Source: HGM04593 sp045646845
GTDB taxonomy: Bacteria; Bacteroidota; Bacteroidia; Bacteroidales; Bacteroidaceae
DNA: 64,000 nt
Direction of reading: 5' to 3'
Assembly (NCBI GenBank): GCA_045646845.1
Contig: JAZRLO010000026.1
Span: forward strand, 116,098 to 180,097
The notes below the pieces were generated by a model that saw nothing but the letters and a program-made list of their open reading frames with translations, had not been told where the DNA came from and did no database searches. Below, piece by piece: positions 16,443 through 25,439 of this stretch (its first letter is position 1; every line of letters starts with the position of its first letter). Position numbers and translations under genes: made by a program.

Positions 16443-17462
16443 ATGATAGAACAGATAAACCATTTGCTCGAAGAGATTAAGGGCACTACTGCGACAAACG
16501 CCGAGGAACTTGAGGCACTGCGTCTGAAATACCTCAGCAAGAAGGGACTGATAAACGGCCTTATGGCACAGTTCCGCGAGGTACCTGCCGAGCAGAAACG
16601 CGAAGTCGGTGTAAAACTCAACGAGTTGAAGAATGCGGTTCAGGACCACTTCAATGCTCTCAAGGAGCAGCTCGAGAACAAAGAGGAGGAGCAGTGCGAG
16701 ATTGACCTCACACGCCCGTCGTACCCCACAACTTTAGGTACACGCCACCCGTTGTCTATTGTAAAGAACGAGATTGTAGATATATTTGCGCGTCTCGGAT
16801 TCTCTATTGCAAACGGTGTAGAGGTCGAGGATGACTGGCACGTATTCTCGTCGATGAACTTCGCCGAGGACCACCCCGCACGCGACATGCAAGATACATT
16901 CTTCATTGAGGCTCACCCCGACATCATTCTGCGCACACACACCAGTAGCGTACAGAGCCGCGTGATGGAGAACAGCCAGCCCCCTATCCGCATCATGGCA
17001 CCGGGCCGCGTTTACCGCAACGAGGCTATCAGCTACCGTGCACACTGTTTCTTCCACCAGTTGGAGGGGCTTTACATAGACAAGAACGTATCGTTCACCG
17101 ACCTCAAGCAGGTGCTGCTGCTCTTTGCTCAGGAGATGTTCGGCAAGGACACAAAGATACGCTTGCGCCCATCGTACTTCCCGTTCACCGAGCCGAGTGC
17201 CGAGATGGACATCAGCTGTAATATATGTGGCGGCAAGGGTTGTCCTTTCTGCAAGAACACAGGCTGGGTTGAGATTCTGGGTTGCGGCATGGTTGACCCC
17301 AACGTACTCGAGCTTTGCGGCATCGACAGCAAGGTATATTCGGGTTACGCATTCGGTATGGGTATCGAGCGCATCACAAACCTCAAATATCAGGTAAAGG
17401 ACCTTCGCCTGTTCAGCGAGAACGACGTAAGGTTCCTAAAGATGTTCGAGGGCGCGAACTAA
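16443..17462 (+). CDS. pheS: Phenylalanine--tRNA ligase alpha subunit
   Basis: 339 aa from the ATG at 16443 (MIEQINHLLEEIK), the normal length; the in-frame extension upstream overlaps the promoter. The N-terminal coiled coil is followed by class II motifs: HPLSIVKNEIVDIFARLGF, DTFFIEAHPDIILRTHTSSV, FHQLEGLYIDKNVSFTDLKQ, FPFTEPSAEMDISC and GFGMGIERI-like GYAFGMGIERITNLK. It charges tRNA-Phe together with PheT, which is not adjacent here. TAACTTTG at 16394-16401 is an exact -7 box. Confidence 0.96.
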   Translation: MIEQINHLLEEIKGTTATNAEELEALRLKYLSKKGLINGLMAQFREVPAEQKREVGVKLNELKNAVQDHFNALKEQLENKEEEQCEIDLTRPSYPTTLGTRHPLSIVKNEIVDIFARLGFSIANGVEVEDDWHVFSSMNFAEDHPARDMQDTFFIEAHPDIILRTHTSSVQSRVMENSQPPIRIMAPGRVYRNEAISYRAHCFFHQLEGLYIDKNVSFTDLKQVLLLFAQEMFGKDTKIRLRPSYFPFTEPSAEMDISCNICGGKGCPFCKNTGWVEILGCGMVDPNVLELCGIDSKVYSGYAFGMGIERITNLKYQVKDLRLFSENDVRFLKMFEGAN

Positions 17463-17477
17463 AGTTGCAGCAATTGT

Positions 17478-17502
17478 CATTCTGAGCAACGCGAAGAATC
17501 TT
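17478..17502. repeat. Short REP-like repeat between pheS and the phosphatase gene
   Basis: The segment starting TCATTCTGAGCAACGCGAAG is a variant of the TCATCCTGAACGAATGTGAA motif inside the two MITE-like copies, and resembles dispersed intergenic repeats common in this phylum. Confidence 0.45.
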
Positions 17503-17549
17503 TTGGATTTCAGCACAGCCCAAAGGCACGAACAACAACCATTGACACT

Positions 17550-18050
17550 ATGGCAACAACCATATACATGACTCGCCACGGCGAGACAATAGAGAACTCA
17601 AAGGGATTGTTCCAGGGACAGACACCGGGACACCTCTCGGAGCTTGGCATTGAGCAGGCACACTCGTTGCGCCCACGCATTGCCGAGCTGGAGTTTGACG
17701 TGGTACTGTGCAGCGACCTCAAACGTTGCCTCGACACCGCTGAGATTGCACTCGAAGGCATCGAGTGCACCTTCATCAAGGAGCCATTGCTGCGCGAACG
17801 TGACCTGGGGAACCTTGCCGGAACACCCATAAAGGGTGCGGTATATAACGACACGGTAGAAACCGAAGAGTCGATGAAGGAACGCGCCCATAAGTTCATT
17901 GACAAGGTGCGCAAGGAATATCCCGACAAGAAAATCCTCGCTTTCAGCCACGGTTTCTTCTGCCGTATAATGGAGGCGGAGATAAAGGGAGTAACCCACC
18001 GCGACGTGACGCTTTTCGGCAACTGCGAAATAAGGAAATTCATTGTATAA
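17550..18050 (+). CDS. Histidine phosphatase family protein (phosphoglycerate mutase-like)
   Basis: 166 aa. The catalytic RHGE motif is in YMTRHGETIEN (residue about 9), the second arginine in CSDLKRCLDTAEI, the acid in LLRERDLGNLAGT and the second histidine in AFSHGFFCRIM. Members dephosphorylate small phosphometabolites; sequence does not decide among alpha-ribazole phosphatase, a cofactor-dependent mutase-like enzyme or a broad phosphatase. It lacks the length of glycolytic GpmA. It is followed by a strong terminator. Confidence 0.85.
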   Translation: MATTIYMTRHGETIENSKGLFQGQTPGHLSELGIEQAHSLRPRIAELEFDVVLCSDLKRCLDTAEIALEGIECTFIKEPLLRERDLGNLAGTPIKGAVYNDTVETEESMKERAHKFIDKVRKEYPDKKILAFSHGFFCRIMEAEIKGVTHRDVTLFGNCEIRKFIV

Positions 18051-18051
18051 T

Positions 18052-18089
18052 ACATAAGGGGGATGCGCCACAGTGCATCCCTCTTATGT
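18052..18089 (+). terminator. Terminator after the histidine phosphatase gene
   Basis: A 15-bp stem (18052-18066 with 18075-18089) with a single G-T pair and an 8-nt loop, starting just after the stop codon. Confidence 0.75.
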
Positions 18090-18144
18090 TATGACAAGAA
18101 ATTAAGAAAACAAGCCGCGTTTAACAACTTTTTTCTGTTTTATT

Positions 18145-18175
18145 TTTGAAAAGCAACTGCCAGAAAGTATCTTCG
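18145..18175 (+). promoter_or_regulatory. Promoter of nth
   Basis: TTTG (18145-18148), 19-bp spacer and TATCTTCG (18168-18175): the same arrangement as at phoH. Confidence 0.6.
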
Positions 18176-18194
18176 CAAATATAGATTGTAAAGA

Positions 18195-18839
18195 ATGAAG
18201 AAAACAGAACTATACAAAACAGCCATAGAATATTTCGAGGAAGCCATTCCGATTGCAGAAACGGAACTGGACTACTCCACCCCGTTCGACCTGCTGGTGG
18301 CAGTGATTCTGTCGGCGCAATGCACCGACAAGCGCGTGAACATGGTGACGCCTGACCTCATTGCCCGTTACCCCGACGCACACGAGATGGCACAGGCACA
18401 CCCCGACGAGATATACAACTACATAAAGAGTGTATCGTACCCCAACAACAAGGCAAAGCACCTTGTGGGCATGGCGCAGAAGCTATGCAGCGATTTCGGC
18501 GGCGAGGTACCGGATACGCTTGAGGAACTTGTCACGTTGCCCGGCGTGGGGCGCAAGACCGCGAACGTCATACTTTCAGTAGTGTGGGACAAGAGCGCGA
18601 TGGCCGTTGATACCCACGTGTTCCGCGTAAGCCACCGCATAGGGCTTGTGCCCAAGCGTTGCACCACGCCCTACAGTGTGGAAGTTGAACTAATGAAGCA
18701 CATTCCCGACGAGATTGTACCAAAGGCACACCATTGGCTCATTCTGCATGGGCGGTACACATGTATGGCCCGCAAGCCCGAATGCGGAAAATGCGGATTA
18801 AAAGATATATGCCGGGAGTATCAGAAAAGCCGTTCATAG
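18195..18839 (+). CDS. nth: Endonuclease III (DNA glycosylase/AP lyase)
   Basis: 214 aa, standard length. The helix-hairpin-helix motif LPGVGRKTANVIL (with catalytic Lys) and VDTHVFRVSHRIGL (with catalytic Asp) are intact. The [4Fe-4S] ligand pattern CX6CX2CX5C is complete in CMARKPECGKCGLKDIC. It removes oxidised pyrimidines in base excision repair. It ends with a TAG stop, which shows that TAG is a normal stop codon in this genome (relevant to pgk). Confidence 0.96.
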   Translation: MKKTELYKTAIEYFEEAIPIAETELDYSTPFDLLVAVILSAQCTDKRVNMVTPDLIARYPDAHEMAQAHPDEIYNYIKSVSYPNNKAKHLVGMAQKLCSDFGGEVPDTLEELVTLPGVGRKTANVILSVVWDKSAMAVDTHVFRVSHRIGLVPKRCTTPYSVEVELMKHIPDEIVPKAHHWLILHGRYTCMARKPECGKCGLKDICREYQKSRS

Positions 18840-18882
18840 CAAAGTGTTGTTACATCTTGTTGTCGGAATTTTCAACAACTTC

Positions 18883-20760
18883 CTAATCAAGTTCCTTTAT
18901 ATTGGTAATTCTGTTCCAGCCGAAAGTCTTTTCATACGCACTCTTCGCTCCGCGCGGAACATAAAGTATGCAGTCGGGGCTTATATTGCCGAACGTACTG
19001 TTATCCACCGCAAACAGGCTGTCGGCAGGTATGTGCGATACAACCTTTTTCAGTCTCTTGCAATTTTCAAAAGCACCGTAACCGATACTTCTCACTCTGC
19101 ACCCTATGACTGCTGTTTCAAGATATTCGCAACGGTCGAATGCATAATCTTCAATTTCGGTAACACCATCAGGAATTACAATTTCGTTGTAGGCGCAGTG
19201 CGAGAGAGCCGCGTGACCGATAGTAACAAGGCTTTGCGGAAATGTGACCCTTTGCAGGTTTTCGCAATACTGGAAGGTATATCGCTCGAGTTTTGTGACA
19301 CCCTCAGGAATTTCAATCTCCGTTATTCCGCAATGAACGAATGCAGCTTCGCCAATTTCCTTGAGGCTTGCAGGCAGAACAAGATGTTTCAACCCCTGCG
19401 CACCTACAAAAGCATTTTGAGCAATGCGCACAACACCATCGGGGATTACGGTATTGTTGCAGCCGGCAAGCAATGTGCCTGTAGCTGTTTCAATGATGGC
19501 ATTGCACCCGCCACGGCTGTCGTAGTAAGGGTTTTCGGCATCAACCACAAGGCTGTCGATATACAGCATAGGGAAGAATGCCGATTTGCCAATCTTTTTC
19601 ACGCTCTTCGGAATGGTTATAACGCCAGACTGATTGCAGTATATAAAAGCCGAGTCGGCAATGACCTCTATACCTTCGGGGATTGTTACCTTTGATATAT
19701 AAGGGGTCTTGAATGCCTGACCTACAAAAGCTGTGACACGAAAAGTGCGCCCCTTGTATGTAACCGTTTGCGGAATAATAATTTCTCCGCCATTATATTC
19801 GTATTCGTACTCATCGGGGTGGTTGCCCTTGAATGTAACCTCTACGGTGCGTGCTTCGCCATCGGTTATCCGGTAGAAAATGCCGTCCTTTTCGAATTTT
19901 TGAGGTACATCACCGTGTTCCCATGCAATGTAGTCGCATACATTATTATACAAAGAGCTCTTAGGAAGAAGAAAAACCGCCGACAACAACAATGCAACAA
20001 TGCACAAAGCCGCATAGCATTTTCTTTTGTTTGATACAGCATCGGCAATCTCTTTTGCGCTTGAAAAACGTTCGGTTTTCTGCGTTTGCAGACACTTTGC
20101 CTTTATACTGTTGATTGTACGGTTCGGGTTTTTACCGCTCTTCTCCTCAATGTACTGCAACAAACAGCCTACCGAGTAAATGTCGCTGCGCGCATCAATA
20201 TCGTTAATTTTGCCCGCAAGTGTTTCGGGCGCGGCAAATTGCTTTGTACAGCCGGCGGTATTGTCATTGCTGTTAGAGAGGCAGAAGCCCAAATCGACAA
20301 GCACCACGTCGTTGTTTGTTTTAGTGAGCAGAATATTTTCGGGCTTTACATCGAGATGCACTATTCCGCGTTTGTGCAGTACCGACAACGCTTGTGACAG
20401 CTGCATAAGCAGTCTCTTCACATTTTTATTCTTGTGGAAATATTCCGGTTCTGTCGCCAGTTTTTCCTCAACGGTAACGCCATTCACATACTCCATAAGG
20501 ATGTAAAGCCCGTCGGTATCTTCTTCAATTGAGACATATTTCGCAATATACGGGCTTACAATACTCTTCCCTGCCTCGAACTCCTTTAAGAAGGCATTGC
20601 GGTATCTTGTATTGTGACTTAATTCTGGGCGCAACAGCTTCATAAAATAGAGTCTGCCGTTGATACGTCGCTTGAATGTGTTGGATGTCGCACCGGCAAT
20701 GTTTAATATTTCTATTTTTTCTTGCCGATTATCGTTATTTATAAAGCTTGATGTATTCAT
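18883..20760 (-). CDS. Transmembrane Ser/Thr protein kinase with BspA-type leucine-rich-repeat sensor domain
   Basis: About 625 aa from the ATG at 20760 (a GTG three bases earlier is possible). The kinase domain (1 to about 235) has ILMEYVNGVTVEEKL, the catalytic loop HKRGIVHLDVKPENILL, a DLG in place of DFG (VLVDLGFC) and a CTKQFAAPETL activation segment. A membrane helix follows (YAALCIVALLLSAVFLLP, about 250-270). The outside part is a run of LRR_5 repeats (YISKVTIPEGIEVIADSAF, LKHLVLPASLKEIGEAAF, EIVIPDGVTEIEDYAF). It should sense something outside and phosphorylate cytoplasmic targets. It directly follows its partner gene (stop TAA, then GTGATG), so the two are translationally coupled. 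Confidence 0.88.
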   Translation of the reverse strand: MNTSSFINNDNRQEKIEILNIAGATSNTFKRRINGRLYFMKLLRPELSHNTRYRNAFLKEFEAGKSIVSPYIAKYVSIEEDTDGLYILMEYVNGVTVEEKLATEPEYFHKNKNVKRLLMQLSQALSVLHKRGIVHLDVKPENILLTKTNNDVVLVDLGFCLSNSNDNTAGCTKQFAAPETLAGKINDIDARSDIYSVGCLLQYIEEKSGKNPNRTINSIKAKCLQTQKTERFSSAKEIADAVSNKRKCYAALCIVALLLSAVFLLPKSSLYNNVCDYIAWEHGDVPQKFEKDGIFYRITDGEARTVEVTFKGNHPDEYEYEYNGGEIIIPQTVTYKGRTFRVTAFVGQAFKTPYISKVTIPEGIEVIADSAFIYCNQSGVITIPKSVKKIGKSAFFPMLYIDSLVVDAENPYYDSRGGCNAIIETATGTLLAGCNNTVIPDGVVRIAQNAFVGAQGLKHLVLPASLKEIGEAAFVHCGITEIEIPEGVTKLERYTFQYCENLQRVTFPQSLVTIGHAALSHCAYNEIVIPDGVTEIEDYAFDRCEYLETAVIGCRVRSIGYGAFENCKRLKKVVSHIPADSLFAVDNSTFGNISPDCILYVPRGAKSAYEKTFGWNRITNIKELD

Positions 20761-20763
20761 CAC

Positions 20764-21333
20764 TTATAAAATTCTGTATTTTACTCCGTTTACTCTGCCG
20801 CATACAAAATTTGCAGGCGAAGCACCCTCGTGAACAAGACAACGCAAAGTAAGCGGTTCTCCGTCTATTATCTGCCCGCAAAGGAACGTATCGCCCACAC
20901 TCAATTTGCTGTTTATGCTTTCAACGACCTTGAAAATTTCAAGACCTTCGTAATTTATTGTAACACTGCGGTCGGGATACCATTTGAGTTCAATGCGCGT
21001 ACCCTTTTGAAGCGACTGTGTTTGCAGGCTGTCATTGGACAGAAAGTCGCTTTCCACAACAATGTTGCCGGAAAAATTGCTCTGAAAAGCATCGAATCCG
21101 ATATATCCTGCATATTTTGCAAGTGTGTCCAGCGTGTTGCGGTAGGGCTTCTTGCGGTTCTTATCGCCCAAATAACCCCAAAAGCGTTTCAGAGTCACCG
21201 GTGCAATATAGCCTTTTGTCTTGTGCTGAATGTGCATGGACAAATAGTCAAAATCGCGCGGAGTGCTCATTTTCCGTCCTGCAACCGCTTCTACTTTCAA
21301 TAGCAGAGCGTTGTATATTTCGTCGTTATTCAT
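20764..21333 (-). CDS. Kinase-associated partner protein, two-domain, locus 1
   Basis: 189 aa from the ATG at 21333 (MNNDEIYNALLLKV). Residues about 1-88 are helical with VTLKRFWGYLGD and NTLDTLAKYAGYIGFDAF; residues about 110-189 form a beta-rich domain (ELKWYPDRSVTINYEG, NSKLSVGDTFLCG). It is clearly homologous, end to end, to the protein at 46869-47456, which also adjoins a transmembrane kinase. The N-terminal part could bind DNA or be a small helical adaptor; I do not recognise a named family. TAAATTTG at 21354-21361 (minus) is a -7 box, giving a very short leader. Confidence 0.75.
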   Translation of the reverse strand: MNNDEIYNALLLKVEAVAGRKMSTPRDFDYLSMHIQHKTKGYIAPVTLKRFWGYLGDKNRKKPYRNTLDTLAKYAGYIGFDAFQSNFSGNIVVESDFLSNDSLQTQSLQKGTRIELKWYPDRSVTINYEGLEIFKVVESINSKLSVGDTFLCGQIIDGEPLTLRCLVHEGASPANFVCGRVNGVKYRIL

Positions 21334-21353
21334 TTTTCCTTTATTCGTGTTTG

Positions 21354-21361
21354 CAAATTTA
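21354..21361 (-). promoter_or_regulatory. -7 box of the partner-kinase operon
   Basis: On the minus strand TAAATTTG fits TAnnTTTG, about 21 bp before the ATG at 21333; the -33 box is weak. Confidence 0.45.
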
Positions 21362-21456
21362 AGACAAATACGCAAAATTCCATTAAGAAAAAATAAATAA
21401 AAGGCCTATGTAATAGAAGAACCAAGATGAACTGAAATACTTTGTGTAAATGTCTG

Positions 21457-21645
21457 TAATTTTGCAAAAAACATATTAGAGAGCGCGGACAACAGCGTCA
21501 TATGTATCGCCGGCAATCGTGGCAATTGAGACTCGCAGTGGAAGTGACAACCAATCATGAAGTTTTTAAAAACAGATAGAATACTTTTTACGAAGTAGAT
21601 TTTTTCATTTGCTCCCCGGGTAGCTTTGGCTGCCCGGGGAGTTTT
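21457..21645 (+). ncRNA. Candidate short transcript with small ORF upstream of pgk
   Basis: TAATTTTG (21457-21464) fits the -7 consensus. About 150 nt later a strong GC-rich hairpin (CTCCCCGGG 21612-21620 with CCCGGGGAG 21633-21641) with a TTTTCG tail should terminate transcription. The result would be an independent transcript of about 175 nt. It contains the 25-codon ORF annotated separately. The TTTG upstream (21441-21444) is too close (12 bp) for a standard -33 box. Confidence 0.4.
21502..21579 (+). CDS. Possible 25-aa basic small protein
   Basis: ATG at 21502 to TAG at 21577; the peptide starts MYRRQSWQLRLAVEV and ends HEVFKNR. It lies inside a segment with its own promoter-like box and terminator hairpin. 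There is no ribosome-binding site worth noting, as is usual in this phylum. It may be a leader peptide or chance. Confidence 0.3.
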   Translation: MYRRQSWQLRLAVEVTTNHEVFKNR

Positions 21646-21827
21646 CGTTTTAAACGAAAACAGAAAGGCTGTTGAGTAAATTTTGGCTCACTTTTGTTGG
21701 TTAGCCGAAAATTTTCAAGGAGAATAATAGTGACACCACGAAGTAAATTTTTCAACGGTTTAAACTACTAAAAAAACATTGGATAAATAATTATTACGAA
21801 AAAAATTTTTGTTTTTGCAAAAATAAC

Positions 21828-21835
21828 TATCTTTG
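21828..21835 (+). promoter_or_regulatory. -7 box of pgk
   Basis: TATCTTTG exactly matches TAnnTTTG, 66 bp before the pgk ATG. Upstream TTTG boxes occur at 21808-21811 and 21814-21817, at shorter spacing than the usual 19 bp. Between the ncRNA candidate and this box (21646-21800) nothing else was recognised. Confidence 0.55.
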
Positions 21836-21900
21836 TACTTATGTGTGAAGAAATACACAAAGTTGACTATTATTTACTAACTCTATAACAATTCAGAATT

Positions 21901-23151
21901 ATGACAATTGACAATTACAAGTTTGCCGGCAAAAAGGCAATCGTTCGCGTTGACTTCAATGTACCCTTGAACGAAGAGGGCAAAATCACTGACGACACAC
22001 GTATCCGCGGTGCTCTCCCCACATTGAAGAAGGTTCTTGCTGACGGTGGTGCTCTCATCATCATGTCACATATGGGCAAGCCCAAGGGCAAGGTTAACGC
22101 AAAGTACTCTTTGAGCCAGATTGTTGACGCCGTTTCCGAGAAGTTGGGTGTTGCTGTTCAGTTCGCTCCCGACTGTGCAAAGGCTGGCGAGGCTGCCGGT
22201 GCTTTGTAGGCAGGTGAGGTGCTTATGCTCGAGAACCTCTGTTTCTATCCCGAGGAGGAGGGCAAGCCTGTAGGCATTGACAAGGAGGATCCTGCATACA
22301 ACGACGCAAAGAAGGCTATGAAGGAGTCACAGAAGGAGTTCTCAAAGACTCTTGCTTCTTACGCTGACTGCTACATCAACGACGCATTCGGTACAGCTCA
22401 CCGCCGTCACGCTTCTACAGCTGTCATCGCTGACTATTTCGACGCAGACAACAAGATGCTCGGTTACCTGATGGAGAAGGAGGTTCAGGCTGTTGACAAC
22501 ATCCTTAAGGACATCAAGCGCCCCTTCACAGCCATCATGGGTGGTTCAAAGGTATCTACAAAGATCGGTATCATCGAGAACTTGATGGACAAGGTTGACA
22601 ACCTCATCCTCTGCGGTGGTATGACATATACATTCGCAAAGGCACAGGGTGGCGAAATCGGCCGTTCAATCGTTGAGGACGACAAGCTCGACCTCGCTAT
22701 CAACATCATGGAGCAGGCTAAGGCAAAGGGTGTAAACCTCGTTCTTGCCGAGGATTGCGTTGCAGCCGATGACTTCTCTAACGACGCCAACACACAGGTA
22801 TGCTCAGCTAAGGCTATCCCCGCAGGTTGGGAGGGCTTGGATGCAGGTCCAAAGGCTCAGGAGGCTTTCGCAGCTGCTATCGTTGACGCAAAGACTATAC
22901 TTTGGAACGGCCCTGCAGGTGTGTTCGAGTTCGACAACTTCACAGCTGGTTCACGCGCTATCGCCGAGGCTATCGGTAAGGCAACTGCTAACGGTGCGTT
23001 CTCACTCATCGGTGGTGGTGACTCTGTAGCTTGCATCAACAAGTTCGGTATGGCCGACCAGGTATCATACATCTCAACAGGTGGTGGTGCTCTTCTCGAG
23101 GCTATCGAGGGTAAGGTTCTCCCGGGCGTTGCAGCTATCAAGGGTGAGTAA
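21901..23151 (+). pseudogene. pgk: Phosphoglycerate kinase interrupted by an in-frame TAG at codon 103
   Basis: Read through, the frame gives about 416 residues, the normal Pgk length. Family segments are in order: VDFNVPLNEEGKITDDTRI, IIMSHMGKPKGK, GEVLMLENLCFYPEEEG, CYINDAFGTAHRRHAS, TAIMGGSKVSTKIGI and LIGGGDSVACINKFG near the C-terminus. At 22207-22209, between GAL and AGEVLM, a TAG replaces what family sequence suggests was a lysine (AAG to TAG, one base). The frame is otherwise undamaged and codon use is that of a highly expressed gene. This could be an assembly or read error, a real nonsense mutation, or suppressed. A GTG/ATG restart at 22219/22225 would lack the N-terminal substrate-binding part. 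Confidence 0.9.
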
Positions 23152-23175
23152 TAGTTACCCACAACAATAATCATC

Positions 23176-23206
23176 ATAAACAGCGTGGGCAACCGCGCTG
23201 TTTATG
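23176..23206 (+). terminator. Terminator after pgk
   Basis: Stem AAACAGCG (23178-23185) with CGCTGTTT (23196-23203), extendable by A/T pairs, about 25 bp after the pgk stop. Confidence 0.6.
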
Positions 23207-23235
23207 TTTATTAAAGAACACTTCAAAAATTCCGG

Positions 23236-25437
23236 ATGGACGAAAAGCATATAAAGAACATACAGCAGAATGTCATTGCACTGCTGGGCGAAAACAGGCT
23301 GAAACAGGCTATCGCAGCATTGGAAGAGAACGTTGAAGGATTGCAGGACTGGGAACTGAGGAGCAGGTTCACAGAGATGCAGACTGCCTACGGGTTCATG
23401 CTCGAATACCTTGGCAAAGGAATGCCTGACCCGGACAGGGAACGCCTGCACGGTGAGCTTATAGGAAGATGTTATATCCTCAACGACCAGATTGCGGTTG
23501 CAAGGCTGAGCGAAAGTTCCTCAAAGGTTTACTTTCAGATGAGACGCAAGCATAAAGGGCTTGCGGACTATGACGGTGCAGTTTCAAGGCTCGAAGAAAA
23601 CCATGCGAATATGGAGATAGCGGAGAGCATGCCGGCCGAAGAGTGCAGGAGCCTTAAGGAACAACTGGGCAAAGAACACGAGACGCTTCTGCACCAGCTT
23701 TTCAACATCATATGGTGCAGTAGCAACTGGAGCCGAAGCGATGCCGAGAAGATTACGGCAGCAATAACAGGAGAGACTATAGGCGTAAACGACCGCGCCA
23801 CGCTTGCAAGCGCAGCAATGCTTTCCGCACTGAAGTGTTTTGAGCCGATTAAGGCTACAACACTGTGCAGAATTGCAGAAAGTAAAGAGAGCATCATCTC
23901 CACAAGGGCCATCATCGGAATCATAATCACGCTGTTCCGCTACGAAAAGCGTTTGAAACACTACCCCGAACTCTCCGCAGCAATATATGCGTTGAAGGAG
24001 AACCCCACTCTTGTAAGGCGCATGGAGACCATACAGATACAACTTCTCCGTTGCCGCGAGACACAGAAGATTGACCGCAAGATGCGTGAGGAGATAATTC
24101 CGGCAATGATGAAGAACCGGAACCTCAACAACGAAAAGCTGAGCATCGACATTCTCAAGGAGATTGAGGACGATGAGGACAAGAACCCCGAGTGGAGAAA
24201 ATGGCTCGAGCAGGACGAGATAAAAGGAAAGCTCGAGGAGATGGCAAAATGGCAGATTGAAGGAGCCGACCTTTACATGAGTACATTCTCGCAACTGAAG
24301 AACTACCCGTTCTTCGGTGAAATCACGAACTGGTTCAGGCCGTTCGACAAAGCCGTGCCCTCAGTAGCCGATGTCATGCCGAAAGAGAAAATAGGCAACG
24401 GCAGCATTCTGGGAGCTATATGCTCTTCACCCGCGTTCTGCAATAGCGACAAATATTCATTCTGCTTCACATTGCAGCGCATCCCCACCGAACAGCGTGA
24501 CATGCTGATGAACCAGATAATGGACGGCGGAGAGATGAACGAACAGGATGCCGATACATTCGCACATATACCGGCAGAGAAGAAAGCCGAGGTCGAAAGC
24601 AACCAGTACATACAGGACCTATACCGTTTCTTCAAGGTATCGAACTTCCGTGGAGAGTTCAACGACCCGTTCACCATGCAGCTCAACCTGCTCGAGAGCA
24701 ACACCCTGAGTACACTCATAAACAGCAACGAAGCCAAACTTCGTACATTCCGTTACCTTGTGGAAAAGGAGTACTACAGCGAGGCATACAAGGCCGGACG
24801 CAAATATGAGAGTACAGGAGAGTGTGATGCACAGTTCTTTCAGGAGATGGGCTACTGCCTGCAGAAGGAACAGGATTACGATGCCGCCATCGACTACTAC
24901 ACGAAAGCCGACATTATAAAGCCGGACACTCTGTGGACACTTCGTCACATAGCACAGTGCTACCGTCTGCAGGGAGAGTTCGACAAAGCATTGAGCTATT
25001 ATCAGATGGCAGAAGAACTCGCACCCGAAAATATCTCCCTGCTGTTGCAGACAGGGGAGAGCTTCGCCACGATGAAACAGTACGAGGAGGCTTTCGCGCG
25101 CTTTTACAAAGTTGAATACCTAAAGCCCGGTTCACGCCGCGCATTGCGTGCCATTGCATGGTGCTCGTTCATCACAGGGAAAGACGAACAGGCCAGAGGT
25201 TATTACAGACGACTGCAGGAGCTGCCCTCACCGGCATTTGAGGATTACCTGAACGCAGCACACGTAGAGTGGGTAAACCACAACCATGCCCAAGCAGTCG
25301 AGCTGTACGGCAAGGCAAAGGAGATTGCCGGCAGCGCCGACAAAGTAGCCGAACAAATCCTTAACGACAGCGAAGCATTAACCTCCCGCGGAGCAAGCAA
25401 AAATGAACTGCTGCTGTTAAGAGACTTAATAAACTGA
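23236..25437 (+). CDS. Large tetratricopeptide-repeat protein
   Basis: 733 aa, no signal peptide or membrane span, so cytoplasmic. The N-terminal two thirds are helical and without recognised domains. From about residue 525 there are at least four TPR units: FFQEMGYCLQKEQDYDAAID, LRHIAQCYRLQGEFDKALSY, LQTGESFATMKQYEEAFARF and a weaker one at AIAWCSFITGKDEQARGYY. Such proteins usually serve as scaffolds. It appears monocistronic and its base composition matches the core genes. No specific function is assigned. Confidence 0.8.
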   Translation: MDEKHIKNIQQNVIALLGENRLKQAIAALEENVEGLQDWELRSRFTEMQTAYGFMLEYLGKGMPDPDRERLHGELIGRCYILNDQIAVARLSESSSKVYFQMRRKHKGLADYDGAVSRLEENHANMEIAESMPAEECRSLKEQLGKEHETLLHQLFNIIWCSSNWSRSDAEKITAAITGETIGVNDRATLASAAMLSALKCFEPIKATTLCRIAESKESIISTRAIIGIIITLFRYEKRLKHYPELSAAIYALKENPTLVRRMETIQIQLLRCRETQKIDRKMREEIIPAMMKNRNLNNEKLSIDILKEIEDDEDKNPEWRKWLEQDEIKGKLEEMAKWQIEGADLYMSTFSQLKNYPFFGEITNWFRPFDKAVPSVADVMPKEKIGNGSILGAICSSPAFCNSDKYSFCFTLQRIPTEQRDMLMNQIMDGGEMNEQDADTFAHIPAEKKAEVESNQYIQDLYRFFKVSNFRGEFNDPFTMQLNLLESNTLSTLINSNEAKLRTFRYLVEKEYYSEAYKAGRKYESTGECDAQFFQEMGYCLQKEQDYDAAIDYYTKADIIKPDTLWTLRHIAQCYRLQGEFDKALSYYQMAEELAPENISLLLQTGESFATMKQYEEAFARFYKVEYLKPGSRRALRAIAWCSFITGKDEQARGYYRRLQELPSPAFEDYLNAAHVEWVNHNHAQAVELYGKAKEIAGSADKVAEQILNDSEALTSRGASKNELLLLRDLIN

Positions 25438-25439
25438 AA

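Noticed and set aside
22207..22209. Genome-wide recoding of TAG as an explanation for pgk
   Set aside because: nth, the second partner gene and the small phosphatase all end at TAG at the expected family or hairpin-bounded position, so TAG works as a stop here.
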